From assembly GCA_023394015.1 (NCBI GenBank), contig JAEXBL010000359.1, positions 1 through 5,066 on the forward strand: a stretch of DNA of 5,066 bases, given 5' to 3'. A program made the position numbers and the translations under genes. The DNA comes from Pseudomonadota bacterium (GTDB taxonomy: Bacteria; Pseudomonadota; Gammaproteobacteria; Burkholderiales; Burkholderiaceae_C). Shown here in pieces: positions 1-5,066 of this stretch. The notes below the pieces were generated by a model. That model was given only the letters and a program-made list of their open reading frames with translations. It was not told the origin of the DNA and did not search any database. Positions within the stretch are counted from its first letter, which is position 1. Every line of letters starts with the position of its first letter.

Positions 1-308
1 TCCATGTGCGCGCGCTGGTCGGTGAAGCGCGAGGCCTCGGCCTTGTCGGCCAGCTCGCGCTGCGCCGACAGCTCCTTGGCGTGGCGGCGCGTTTCCATCA
101 GCACCGTGCCCTGGGTGTAGGCCACCAGGCCGACGAACACGGCCGACAGCAGCGCCATCAGCCCCAGCAGCACCAGGCCCAGCGGGGCGCGGATCTCGGT
201 GAAGACCAGGTTCAGGTCGGTGGGCGTGGTCATGGCCCCCCAGTTGACGCCGATGAAGGCCGCGATGGCGGCACCAACGATCAGCAAAAGCAGTGCTCGC
301 AGCGACAT
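1..308 (-). CDS. LapA-like (DUF1049-type) small inner-membrane protein, C-terminus cut by window edge
   Basis: The minus-strand frame opens with ATG at 306-308 and stays open for 102 codons to the left edge, so the end of the gene is missing. The protein starts MSLRALLLLIVGAAIAAF. A first hydrophobic helix covers about residues 3-23, a short polar stretch follows (about 24-40), and a second helix covers about 42-64. After that comes a charged, probably cytoplasmic tail (ETRRHAKELSAQRELADKAE, residues 72-91) with heptad-like character that suggests a coiled coil. Two helices plus a basic/coiled tail is the plan of LapA-domain (DUF1049) proteins, which in E. coli act with LapB in lipopolysaccharide assembly control. 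The tail here seems longer than in classic LapA, so the specific role is not assigned. An AAGGA ribosome site lies just upstream. The gene lies 117 nt after matB on the same strand and is probably unrelated to malonate metabolism. Confidence 0.7.
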   Translation of the reverse strand, partial: MSLRALLLLIVGAAIAAFIGVNWGAMTTPTDLNLVFTEIRAPLGLVLLGLMALLSAVFVGLVAYTQGTVLMETRRHAKELSAQRELADKAEASRFTDQRAHM

Positions 309-425
309 GCAATTTCCTTAGCGTAGTGGGATGTTCTGCGGGCCCGCACGGACGGGCCGTTGTCACCTGAGTGTACCCGCGCCCCCGCGCCAAACCTGTC
401 AGCCAAGGCCGTCAATCACCGCGCA
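309..425. other. Intergenic gap between matB and the LapA-like gene
   Basis: These 117 nt hold no plausible gene. They contain a perfect 12-bp palindrome, TGCGGGCCCGCA (337-348), and an overlapping possible stem, GGCCCG (341-346) with CGGGCC (353-358) around a 6-nt loop. Neither is followed by a T-run in the minus-strand direction, so an intrinsic terminator is not supported, although the stem could weakly pause transcription. A promoter for the LapA-like gene is expected here if it is not read through from matB, but no -35/-10 pair with acceptable spacing was found. TACACT (minus strand, near 370) is an isolated -10-like hexamer. Confidence 0.4.
315..319 (-). promoter_or_regulatory. Ribosome binding site of the LapA-like gene
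   Basis: On the minus strand AAGGA is followed six bases later by the ATG at 306-308. This supports that start for the LapA-like membrane protein, whose first hydrophobic helix begins at residue 3. Confidence 0.6.
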
Positions 426-2000
426 TCAGGGCGCGGCGAACAGGCCCTTGTGCTGATCGCGCAACAGGTTCTTCTGCACCTTGCCCATGGTGTTGCGCGG
501 CAGCTCGGGCGCGATGAAGCAGCGCTTGGGAATCTTGAAGTTGGCCAGCTGGGCTTTCAGCGCGGCCAGCAGCTGTTCGGGATCGAGTTGGGCCCCGGGC
601 TTGGCGATGACCACCGCCACGCCCACCTCGCCAAAGTCCGGGTGCGGCACGCCGACGATGGCGCTTTCGGCCACACCAGGCATCTCGTTCAGCACGCTCT
701 CGATCTCCGCCGGGTAGACGTTGTAGCCGCCGCTGATGATCAGGTCCTTGCTGCGCCCGACGATGGTGACGTAGCCGCGCGCGTCCTGCAGGCCGACATC
801 CCCGGTCTTGAAGAAGTCGTCGTCGGTGAACTCCTCGGCGGTCTTCTCGCGCATGCGCCAGTAGCCGGCAAACACGTTCGGCCCGGCGACCTGGATGCCG
901 CCGATCTCGCCCACCGGCGTGGCCGCGCCATCGTCGCCGCGCACCCGCACGCGCACGCCCGGCAGCGGAAAGCCCACCGTGCCGCCGCGCCGCTCGTCCT
1001 GGCCGCCGTAGCGCTCGTCGGCGCGGTAGGGGTTGCTGGTCAGCATGATGGTCTCGCTCATGCCGTAGCGCTCCAGGATGGTGTGGCCGGTGCGCGCCTG
1101 CCAGTCGCTGAAGGTTTCGATGAGCAGCGGCGCCGAGCCGCTGATGAACAGGCGCATGTGCGCCGCCTGCGCTTTCGTCAACGACGGCTCGGCCAGCATG
1201 CGCACGTACAGCGTGGGCACGCCCATGAACACGGTGGCGCGCGGCAGGTCGGCGATGACCTTCTTCGGGTCGAACCTGGCGTGCCACAGCATCTTGCTGC
1301 CGTTCAGCAGCGCGCCGTGAATGGCCACGAACAGGCCGTGCACGTGAAAGATCGGCAGCGCGTGGATCAGCACGTCGCCGCCCTCTTCCGGCGTTCTCCA
1401 GCCCCAGTAGTCCTTCAGCATCACCGCGTTGGAAAGCAGGTTGCCGTGCGTCAGCATGGCCCCCTTGCTGCGGCCGGTGGTACCGCTGGTGTAGAGGATG
1501 GCGGCCAGGTCATCCGCGCCCTTGCGCACCGGCGTCTGCCGGTCGCTGCAATCCGCGGCGCGCTCCAGCAGGCTGCCCGTGCGGTCGTCGTTCAGCGTGA
1601 ACACGTGGCGCGTGCCGGCCTTGAAGGCGATCTGGCTGACCCAGGCGAAGTTCCGGCCGCTGCACACCACCACCGCCGGCTCGGCGTTGCCGATGAAGTA
1701 TTCGATCTCGCCGCTCTGGTAGGCGGTGTTGAGCGGCAGAAAGACGAAGCCGGCGCGCAGCGTGGCCAGGTACAGCACCATGGCCTCGACGGATTTTTCC
1801 ACCTGCACCGCCACGCGCGGCGGCACGCCGTCGGGCGACTTCGGGATGTCGAGCGACTGCAGCAGGTTGGCGACCATGGCCGTGGCGCGGTCGAGGTCGC
1901 GCCAGCTGTAGTGCAGGCCGTTGTCGGTCTCGACGGCCACGCCGTCCAGGTCGGCGGGGAAGGCGGCGCGCAGGGCAGCAAACAGGTTCTGGTTGGGCAT
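426..2000 (-). CDS. matB: Malonyl-CoA synthetase (malonate--CoA ligase)
   Basis: A 524-residue acyl-CoA synthetase of the ANL superfamily. It would activate malonate (perhaps also methylmalonate) with ATP and CoA to malonyl-CoA, AMP and pyrophosphate in the cytoplasm. Counted from the ATG at 1998-2000, the phosphate-binding loop YTSGTTGRSKG is at 170-180, HVHGL at 219-223, VPTLYVRML at 261-269 (its Arg267 is the type expected to meet the second carboxylate), ISGSAPL at 286-292, ERYGMSET at 310-317, TGDVG at 399-403, the hinge GRSKDLIISGGYNVYP at 415-430, and the C-terminal PRNTMGK with catalytic Lys507. In Rhodopseudomonas palustris MatB the equivalent lysine is controlled by acetylation. The SGSAPL and ERYGMSET wording is MatB-like rather than general fatty acyl-CoA ligase. 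An in-frame TTG at 2013-2015 would add five residues; ATG is preferred because MatB relatives start at MxNxNLF, although no good ribosome site precedes either. It is the last gene of the operon, beginning 21 nt after the crotonase gene. A loop at 328-340 carries a duplicated DERxGG unit. Confidence 0.9.
   Translation of the reverse strand: MPNQNLFAALRAAFPADLDGVAVETDNGLHYSWRDLDRATAMVANLLQSLDIPKSPDGVPPRVAVQVEKSVEAMVLYLATLRAGFVFLPLNTAYQSGEIEYFIGNAEPAVVVCSGRNFAWVSQIAFKAGTRHVFTLNDDRTGSLLERAADCSDRQTPVRKGADDLAAILYTSGTTGRSKGAMLTHGNLLSNAVMLKDYWGWRTPEEGGDVLIHALPIFHVHGLFVAIHGALLNGSKMLWHARFDPKKVIADLPRATVFMGVPTLYVRMLAEPSLTKAQAAHMRLFISGSAPLLIETFSDWQARTGHTILERYGMSETIMLTSNPYRADERYGGQDERRGGTVGFPLPGVRVRVRGDDGAATPVGEIGGIQVAGPNVFAGYWRMREKTAEEFTDDDFFKTGDVGLQDARGYVTIVGRSKDLIISGGYNVYPAEIESVLNEMPGVAESAIVGVPHPDFGEVGVAVVIAKPGAQLDPEQLLAALKAQLANFKIPKRCFIAPELPRNTMGKVQKNLLRDQHKGLFAAP
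982..1023 (-). repeat. Degenerate 21-bp tandem duplication inside matB
   Basis: Two adjacent 21-bp units, 982-1002 and 1003-1023, agree at 15 of 21 positions, sharing an initial CCGCCG and a central CGCTCGTC. On the coding strand they encode consecutive DERYGGQ and DERRGGT segments (MatB residues about 328-341), immediately after the conserved SNPY that follows the ERYGMSET motif. The length is a multiple of three, so the frame is kept. From memory, other MatB proteins carry only one such unit here. Confidence 0.5.
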
Positions 2001-2021
2001 GGTGGACAAGGGCAATCGGAC

Positions 2022-2822
2022 TCAGAAACGCGCCGGGCGCTTGGCCAGAAAGGCGGCGATGCCTTCGCGGTGCTCGGCGCTGTCGGCGTAGTCGTAGGCT
2101 TTGGATGCCATCTCATCGATAGCTGATCGCGCAGAACTAGACATCGCTGCGGGCCGGTTCAACGCGCGCAGCGTCTGCTTGTTCAGGCGCGCGGCCTGCG
2201 GCGCCAGGGCGGCGATGCGGCGGGCGCGCTCCAGCGCGTGGGCCTGCACGTCCTCGGGCGGCTCGACGCGGTGCAGAAAGCCGCGCGCCTTCATCTCGGG
2301 CGCGCCCAGCACGGCGGCTTCCAGCAGCATCTCGCGCGCCGTGGCCTCGCCGGCCACGCGCACCACCAGCTGCGCCTCGCGCGGCGCCATCGGAAAGCCC
2401 AGTTTGGCGATGGGCGCGCCGAACCTGGCGTCGTCGGCGGCCACCCGGATGTCGCAGCAGCTCGCGATCTCCACGCCGGCACCCATGCAGTTGCCTTCGA
2501 TGGCGGCGACGATGGGCACATCGCAGTCCAGCACCGCCTGCAGGCCGCCCCAGACCTCATCCTCGTGAAAAACGCGCAGCTTCTGGGCGTCGAATCGGAA
2601 TGCCGGGTACTCGGCAATGTCGCCACCGGCACAGAAGTGCGCGCCCTCGCCGCGCAGCAGCACGCAGCGCCCATCGGCGCTGGCCTGGATGCGGGTGAAC
2701 ACGTCTTTGAGTTCGCGCCACATGGCGCGCGACATGGCGTTGAACTTGCGCGGGTTGCTGAGCGTGACCACCGCCACGCGCGCGTCGGCGTCATCGCTGC
2801 TCAGGTGCACATGGCCGGACAA
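2022..2822 (-). CDS. Enoyl-CoA hydratase/isomerase (crotonase) family protein
   Basis: A 266-residue protein of the usual crotonase length. The start is a TTG at 2820-2822, chosen because a strong AAGGAGG lies 8 nt upstream and no ATG is available in frame before the conserved core. The fold signatures are SNPRKFNAM (22-30), the first oxyanion-hole segment HFCAGGDI (62-69), the second segment GNCMGAGVEIASCCDI (110-125), and the C-terminal SAEHREGIAAFLAKRP (248-263). Glu118 aligns with rat hydratase Glu144, but the position of the second catalytic acid, Glu164, is Ile138 (FGAPI instead of FGxPE). Simple hydration of enoyl-CoA is therefore doubtful. Other crotonase chemistries (isomerisation, thioester hydrolysis, decarboxylation) or a divergent hydratase are possible. 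It sits between the tctC-like gene and matB in the malonate operon, so an acyl-CoA substrate linked to malonyl-CoA is an inference only. Residues about 221-243 are encoded by an unusual low-GC segment described separately. Confidence 0.85.
   Translation of the reverse strand: MSGHVHLSSDDADARVAVVTLSNPRKFNAMSRAMWRELKDVFTRIQASADGRCVLLRGEGAHFCAGGDIAEYPAFRFDAQKLRVFHEDEVWGGLQAVLDCDVPIVAAIEGNCMGAGVEIASCCDIRVAADDARFGAPIAKLGFPMAPREAQLVVRVAGEATAREMLLEAAVLGAPEMKARGFLHRVEPPEDVQAHALERARRIAALAPQAARLNKQTLRALNRPAAMSSSARSAIDEMASKAYDYADSAEHREGIAAFLAKRPARF
2100..2160. repeat. Possible dispersed-repeat remnant read in frame within the crotonase gene
   Basis: Bases 2101-2150 are about 52% G+C (26 of 50), while the next 60 bases (2161-2220) are about 77% (46 of 60). 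The coding strand here uses codons that are rare elsewhere in the window (TCT, AGT, CGA, TCA, AAA) and encodes a Ser/Ala-rich segment, residues about 226-242, that does not look like crotonase core. The plus strand reads ATAGCTGATCGCGCA, then an ACTAG, then GGGCCGGTTC. From memory this resembles, with similar spacing, the ATAGCT..GCGCA..CTA..GGCC..TTT pattern of a short intergenic repeat common in Comamonadaceae genomes. Identity with that family is recalled, not searched. Confidence 0.45.
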
Positions 2823-2830
2823 GGGCGCGC

Positions 2831-2837
2831 CCTCCTT
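2831..2837 (-). promoter_or_regulatory. Strong ribosome binding site that fixes the TTG start of the crotonase gene
   Basis: On the minus strand AAGGAGG ends 8 nt before the TTG at 2820-2822. The nearest alternative start, GTG at 2808-2810, would be 20 nt away, which is too far. The site lies in the 19-nt gap after the binding-protein stop codon, so it also supports translation from a polycistronic message. Confidence 0.75.
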
Positions 2838-2841
2838 CTCG

Positions 2842-3822
2842 TCATTCCAGGCGTGCGCCCGAGGCCTTGACCACCTCGGCCCAGGTGCGGATTTCGTCGT
2901 GGATCAGCTTGGCGAACTGCGGCCCGGCCACGTTGGGAAAGGCCGCGCCCTGCTTGTCCCACACCGCCTTGGCCTCGTCGGCCAGCACGCACTTGCGGAT
3001 GGCCTCGATGGCGGCCGCCTGGGCATCGGCCGGCATGCCCTTGGGCGCCCAGATGCCGTACCAGGTGTTGACCTTGTAGTCGGGCAGGCCGACCTCGGCC
3101 GCGCTCGGCACCTCGGGGATGGCGGGGTTGCGCTTGTCGCCGGCCACCATCAGCGCCTTGATGCGGCCGCCGGCAATGTGGCCGGCCGACGAGCCCAGGC
3201 CATCGAAGGCCATGTCCACCGTGCCGGCGATCAGGTCCTGCAGCGCCGGCCCCGCGCCGCGGTAGGGAATGTGGGTGATGACCGTCTTGGTCTGGATCTT
3301 GAACAGCTCGCCCGCCAGGTGGTGCACCGAGCCGGCGCCGGCCGAGGCGTAGTTCATCTGGCCGGGATTCTGGCGCAGGTGCTCGATCAGTTCCCTGGCG
3401 GTGGCCTGCGTGACGCGCTTGGGGTTGACCACCAGCACCTGCGGCACGCTGGCAACCTGAATCAGCGGCACGAAGTCCTGCTCGATGTCGTAGTCCAGCT
3501 TCGGGTACATGCTGGGCGCCACCATGTGGTGCGCGCCGCCCATGAACAGGTGGTAGCCATCGCCCGGCAGCTTGGCCGCCACCGAGGCGCCCAGCGTGCC
3601 GCCGGCGCCGCCGCGGTTGTCGATCACCAGCGTGTGGCCGGTGAGCTTGCTGAACTGCGCCGCCAGCGGGCGCGCAAAGGCGTCGGTGCCGCCCCCGGCC
3701 GGAAAGGGCACCACCATGTTCACCGGCTTGGCCGGCCAGGCGGCCTGCGCGCGCAGAACCATGGGCAGTGCGGCGGCCGAGGCCGCGATCAGGGCCTGGC
3801 GGCGGCGGATGGAAAAGTGCAT
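2842..3822 (-). CDS. Bug/TctC-family periplasmic solute-binding protein
   Basis: A 326-residue tripartite tricarboxylate transporter receptor of the Bug family. Such proteins bind carboxylates or other small metabolites in the periplasm and, where the partner exists, pass them to a TctA/TctB membrane complex. The N-terminus MHFSIRRRQALIAASAAAL is a signal peptide with a twin-arginine-like RRRQAL, and an AQA/A cleavage site lies after about residue 27. The first ligand loop PFPAGGGTD (39-47) and the second, NRGGAGGTLGA (69-79), are typical Bug signatures. The ATG at 3820-3822 is chosen because it gives a clean signal peptide and has a GAGGAG site 10 nt upstream. A GTG at 3889-3891 would extend the protein into the decarboxylase gene and bury the signal peptide, so it was not used. 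The operon makes malonate a reasonable ligand guess, but Bug specificity cannot be read from sequence. No TctA or TctB gene is in the window. Confidence 0.9.
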   Translation of the reverse strand: MHFSIRRRQALIAASAAALPMVLRAQAAWPAKPVNMVVPFPAGGGTDAFARPLAAQFSKLTGHTLVIDNRGGAGGTLGASVAAKLPGDGYHLFMGGAHHMVAPSMYPKLDYDIEQDFVPLIQVASVPQVLVVNPKRVTQATARELIEHLRQNPGQMNYASAGAGSVHHLAGELFKIQTKTVITHIPYRGAGPALQDLIAGTVDMAFDGLGSSAGHIAGGRIKALMVAGDKRNPAIPEVPSAAEVGLPDYKVNTWYGIWAPKGMPADAQAAAIEAIRKCVLADEAKAVWDKQGAAFPNVAGPQFAKLIHDEIRTWAEVVKASGARLE

Positions 3823-3832
3823 GGACTCCGGT

Positions 3833-3838
3833 CTCCTC
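3833..3838 (-). promoter_or_regulatory. Ribosome binding site of the Bug-family gene
   Basis: GAGGAG on the minus strand lies 10 nt before the ATG at 3820-3822, within the 43-nt gap after the decarboxylase stop. A second GGAG lies only 3 nt from the ATG, too close to be the main site. This supports the downstream ATG over the GTG at 3889-3891. Confidence 0.6.
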
Positions 3839-3865
3839 AAGGGGCTTGTTGTCAAAGGGAAAGCG

Positions 3866-5066
3866 TCAATCCTGCAGGTTTTCGATGGCACCGGATACGG
3901 GGATTTTTCCCTGTGTCAATAAAGCACGGTGGCGGTCCAGGCGCTTGAGGTCGTAAAGGTAGTTGACCATTAGGCCATAGGACTGCTTCATGCCCTTGGC
4001 CGAGGGGTCGCCCAGCCAGTTGAGCCGCTCCACCCGGGCGCCGTTGCCCAGGTGAAAGCGCGCCACGGCGTCCAGCGGCCGGCCGTCGGGCGTCAGCGCC
4101 GTGCCCAGGTAGCGCGCCGCCGCGCCCAGCAGCCAGCGGCGCAGGGGCGATTTCTCGTCCAGCTCGGCGGCGCCCTCCAGGGCGGCGATCAGCTCGGCGG
4201 CCGTCGGCTCGGGCTGGCCCAGCTCGCGCGCCAGCGCCTGGCGTGGTCGCGTGGGCATGGCCTGCAGCAGGGCCTCGGCGTGCTTGCCCAGCCAGCCGCG
4301 CAGGCCCGGAATGGGCGACAGGGTGGCAAACACCTTGAGTTGCGGAAACTCGCCCTGCAGCGCATCGACCACGCGCTTGATCAGCGAGTCGCCAAAGCTC
4401 ACGCCCTTCAGCCCGGGCTGGGTGTTGCTGATGGAGTAGAAGATGGCGGTGCTGGCCTTGTCCAGGTCGGCCGCGGCGCCTTCCTCGTCCAGCAGCGGGG
4501 TGATGCTGCCGGCCAGCTCGCGCAGCAGCGCCACCTCGACGAAGATCAGCGGCACGCCCGGCAGGCTGGGGTGGAAGAAGCCGTAGCAGCGCCGGTCCTC
4601 GTCGAGCCGGTTCTTGGCGTCGGCCCAGCTGCGCACGTCGTGCACGGCCTCGTACTTGATAAGTTGCTCGATCAGCGAGGCGGGCGAGTCCCAGCTGATG
4701 CGCTGCAGCTCGAGAAAGCCGACGTCGAACCAGGTGGAGAAAAGGTCACCCAGCTCGGCGTCCAGCGCCAGCAGGCGCTTTTCCTTCTTCAGGTGCGGCA
4801 GCAGCTCGGCGCGCATGTCCACCAGAAAGCGCACGCCCTCGGGGAAGGCGGCAAAGCGCTGCAGCAGGCGGGTGCGCGGCGAGGCGACGGCCTGGCGCAG
4901 TTGCACCTCGGCGTGGGCCTCGTCCTCGCTGCCGCGCGCGGCCTGGTAGGCCTGGTGCGCGGCCTCGATGTCGGCCGGATCGGGCGTGAACTGCTCGCTC
5001 ATCAGCAGCCAGCAGTCGCGCCGCTGCTCGGGCGTGGCCTGGGCGTACCAGCGCGCCACGCCGGCG
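3866..5066 (-). CDS. Malonyl-CoA decarboxylase, N-terminus cut by window edge
   Basis: The enzyme (MatA/MCD family) converts malonyl-CoA to acetyl-CoA and CO2. The frame is still open at the right edge. A GTG at 5057-5059 lies in frame, but upstream codons continue without a stop and bacterial family members usually have some tens more residues, so the true start is probably outside. Counting that Val as residue 1, a helical N-terminal domain covers about 1-140, followed by the GNAT-like catalytic domain. Family signatures are FFHPSLPGVPLIFVEVAL (161-178), AIFYSISNTQPGLKGVSFG (205-223), FATLSPIPGL (244-253), FHLGNGARVERLNW (335-348) and SYGLMVNYLYDL (360-371). Ser248 and His336 match the catalytic Ser/His pair of human MCD (Ser329, His423). 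The protein ends IENLQD, without the SKL peroxisomal signal of the animal enzyme. It is the first visible gene of the malonate operon and would consume the MatB product. Any regulator gene (a GntR-type MatR in rhizobia) would be upstream, outside the window. Confidence 0.93.
   Translation of the reverse strand, partial: AGVARWYAQATPEQRRDCWLLMSEQFTPDPADIEAAHQAYQAARGSEDEAHAEVQLRQAVASPRTRLLQRFAAFPEGVRFLVDMRAELLPHLKKEKRLLALDAELGDLFSTWFDVGFLELQRISWDSPASLIEQLIKYEAVHDVRSWADAKNRLDEDRRCYGFFHPSLPGVPLIFVEVALLRELAGSITPLLDEEGAAADLDKASTAIFYSISNTQPGLKGVSFGDSLIKRVVDALQGEFPQLKVFATLSPIPGLRGWLGKHAEALLQAMPTRPRQALARELGQPEPTAAELIAALEGAAELDEKSPLRRWLLGAAARYLGTALTPDGRPLDAVARFHLGNGARVERLNWLGDPSAKGMKQSYGLMVNYLYDLKRLDRHRALLTQGKIPVSGAIENLQD

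Noticed and set aside
337..358. GC-rich palindrome and stem as a rho-independent terminator after matB
   Set aside because: There is no T-run on either side in the minus-strand direction, and the stem is only 6 bp. It is better left as an unexplained inverted repeat.
320..425. A sigma70 promoter for the LapA-like gene (CTGACA with TACACT, minus strand)
   Set aside because: The hexamers are separated by about 21 bp, outside the workable spacing, and no other pair fits.
360..2126. A 588-codon open frame on the plus strand
   Set aside because: It lies antisense to matB, and its His/Arg/Gln/Ala-rich product has no recognisable domain. It is the usual mirror frame produced by GC-biased third codon positions.
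3823..3891. Upstream GTG start giving a 349-residue Bug protein
   Set aside because: It would overlap the decarboxylase gene, add 23 residues before a clear signal peptide, and ignore the GAGGAG ribosome site ahead of the ATG at 3820-3822.
2617..3948. A 443-codon open frame on the plus strand
   Set aside because: It is antisense to the Bug-family gene and the start of the crotonase gene, with low-complexity His/Gly/Arg composition and no domain. It is a shadow of the real minus-strand genes.
5057..5059. GTG as the true start of malonyl-CoA decarboxylase
   Set aside because: The frame remains open to the window edge and the family normally has more N-terminal sequence, so this Val is probably internal.

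Overview
This is a GC-rich window in which every supported gene lies on the minus strand. Gene content, codon use and protein style suggest a betaproteobacterium of the order Burkholderiales, most likely family Comamonadaceae (Acidovorax/Polaromonas-like). That placement is inference from protein recognition; the window holds no rRNA or other phylogenetic marker.

Layout in the direction of transcription (right to left): malonyl-CoA decarboxylase (3866-5066, 5' end outside the window); 43 nt; a Bug/TctC-type periplasmic solute-binding protein (2842-3822); 19 nt; a crotonase-fold enoyl-CoA hydratase/isomerase family protein with a TTG start (2022-2822); 21 nt; malonyl-CoA synthetase MatB (426-2000); a 117-nt gap without a gene; then the first 102 codons of a small LapA-like (DUF1049-type) inner-membrane protein (1-308), which runs off the left edge. 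The first four genes are tightly spaced and look like one operon.

Together they describe malonate use. The binding protein could capture malonate or a related carboxylate in the periplasm, MatB would activate it to malonyl-CoA with ATP, and the decarboxylase would convert malonyl-CoA to acetyl-CoA and CO2. This is the MatA/MatB logic known from rhizobia, but the MatC carrier is absent from the visible genes and a Bug-type receptor sits in the operon instead. The role of the crotonase is unclear, and it lacks one of the two catalytic glutamates of classical hydratases.

No wholly new system is evident. The best second-look items are a low-GC, odd-codon stretch inside the crotonase gene that resembles a dispersed Comamonadaceae repeat exapted into the reading frame, the missing catalytic Glu in that enzyme, a 21-bp degenerate tandem duplication in matB that adds about seven residues to a loop, and the orphan Bug receptor. 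No tRNA, rRNA, CRISPR array, insertion sequence or convincing terminator was found.
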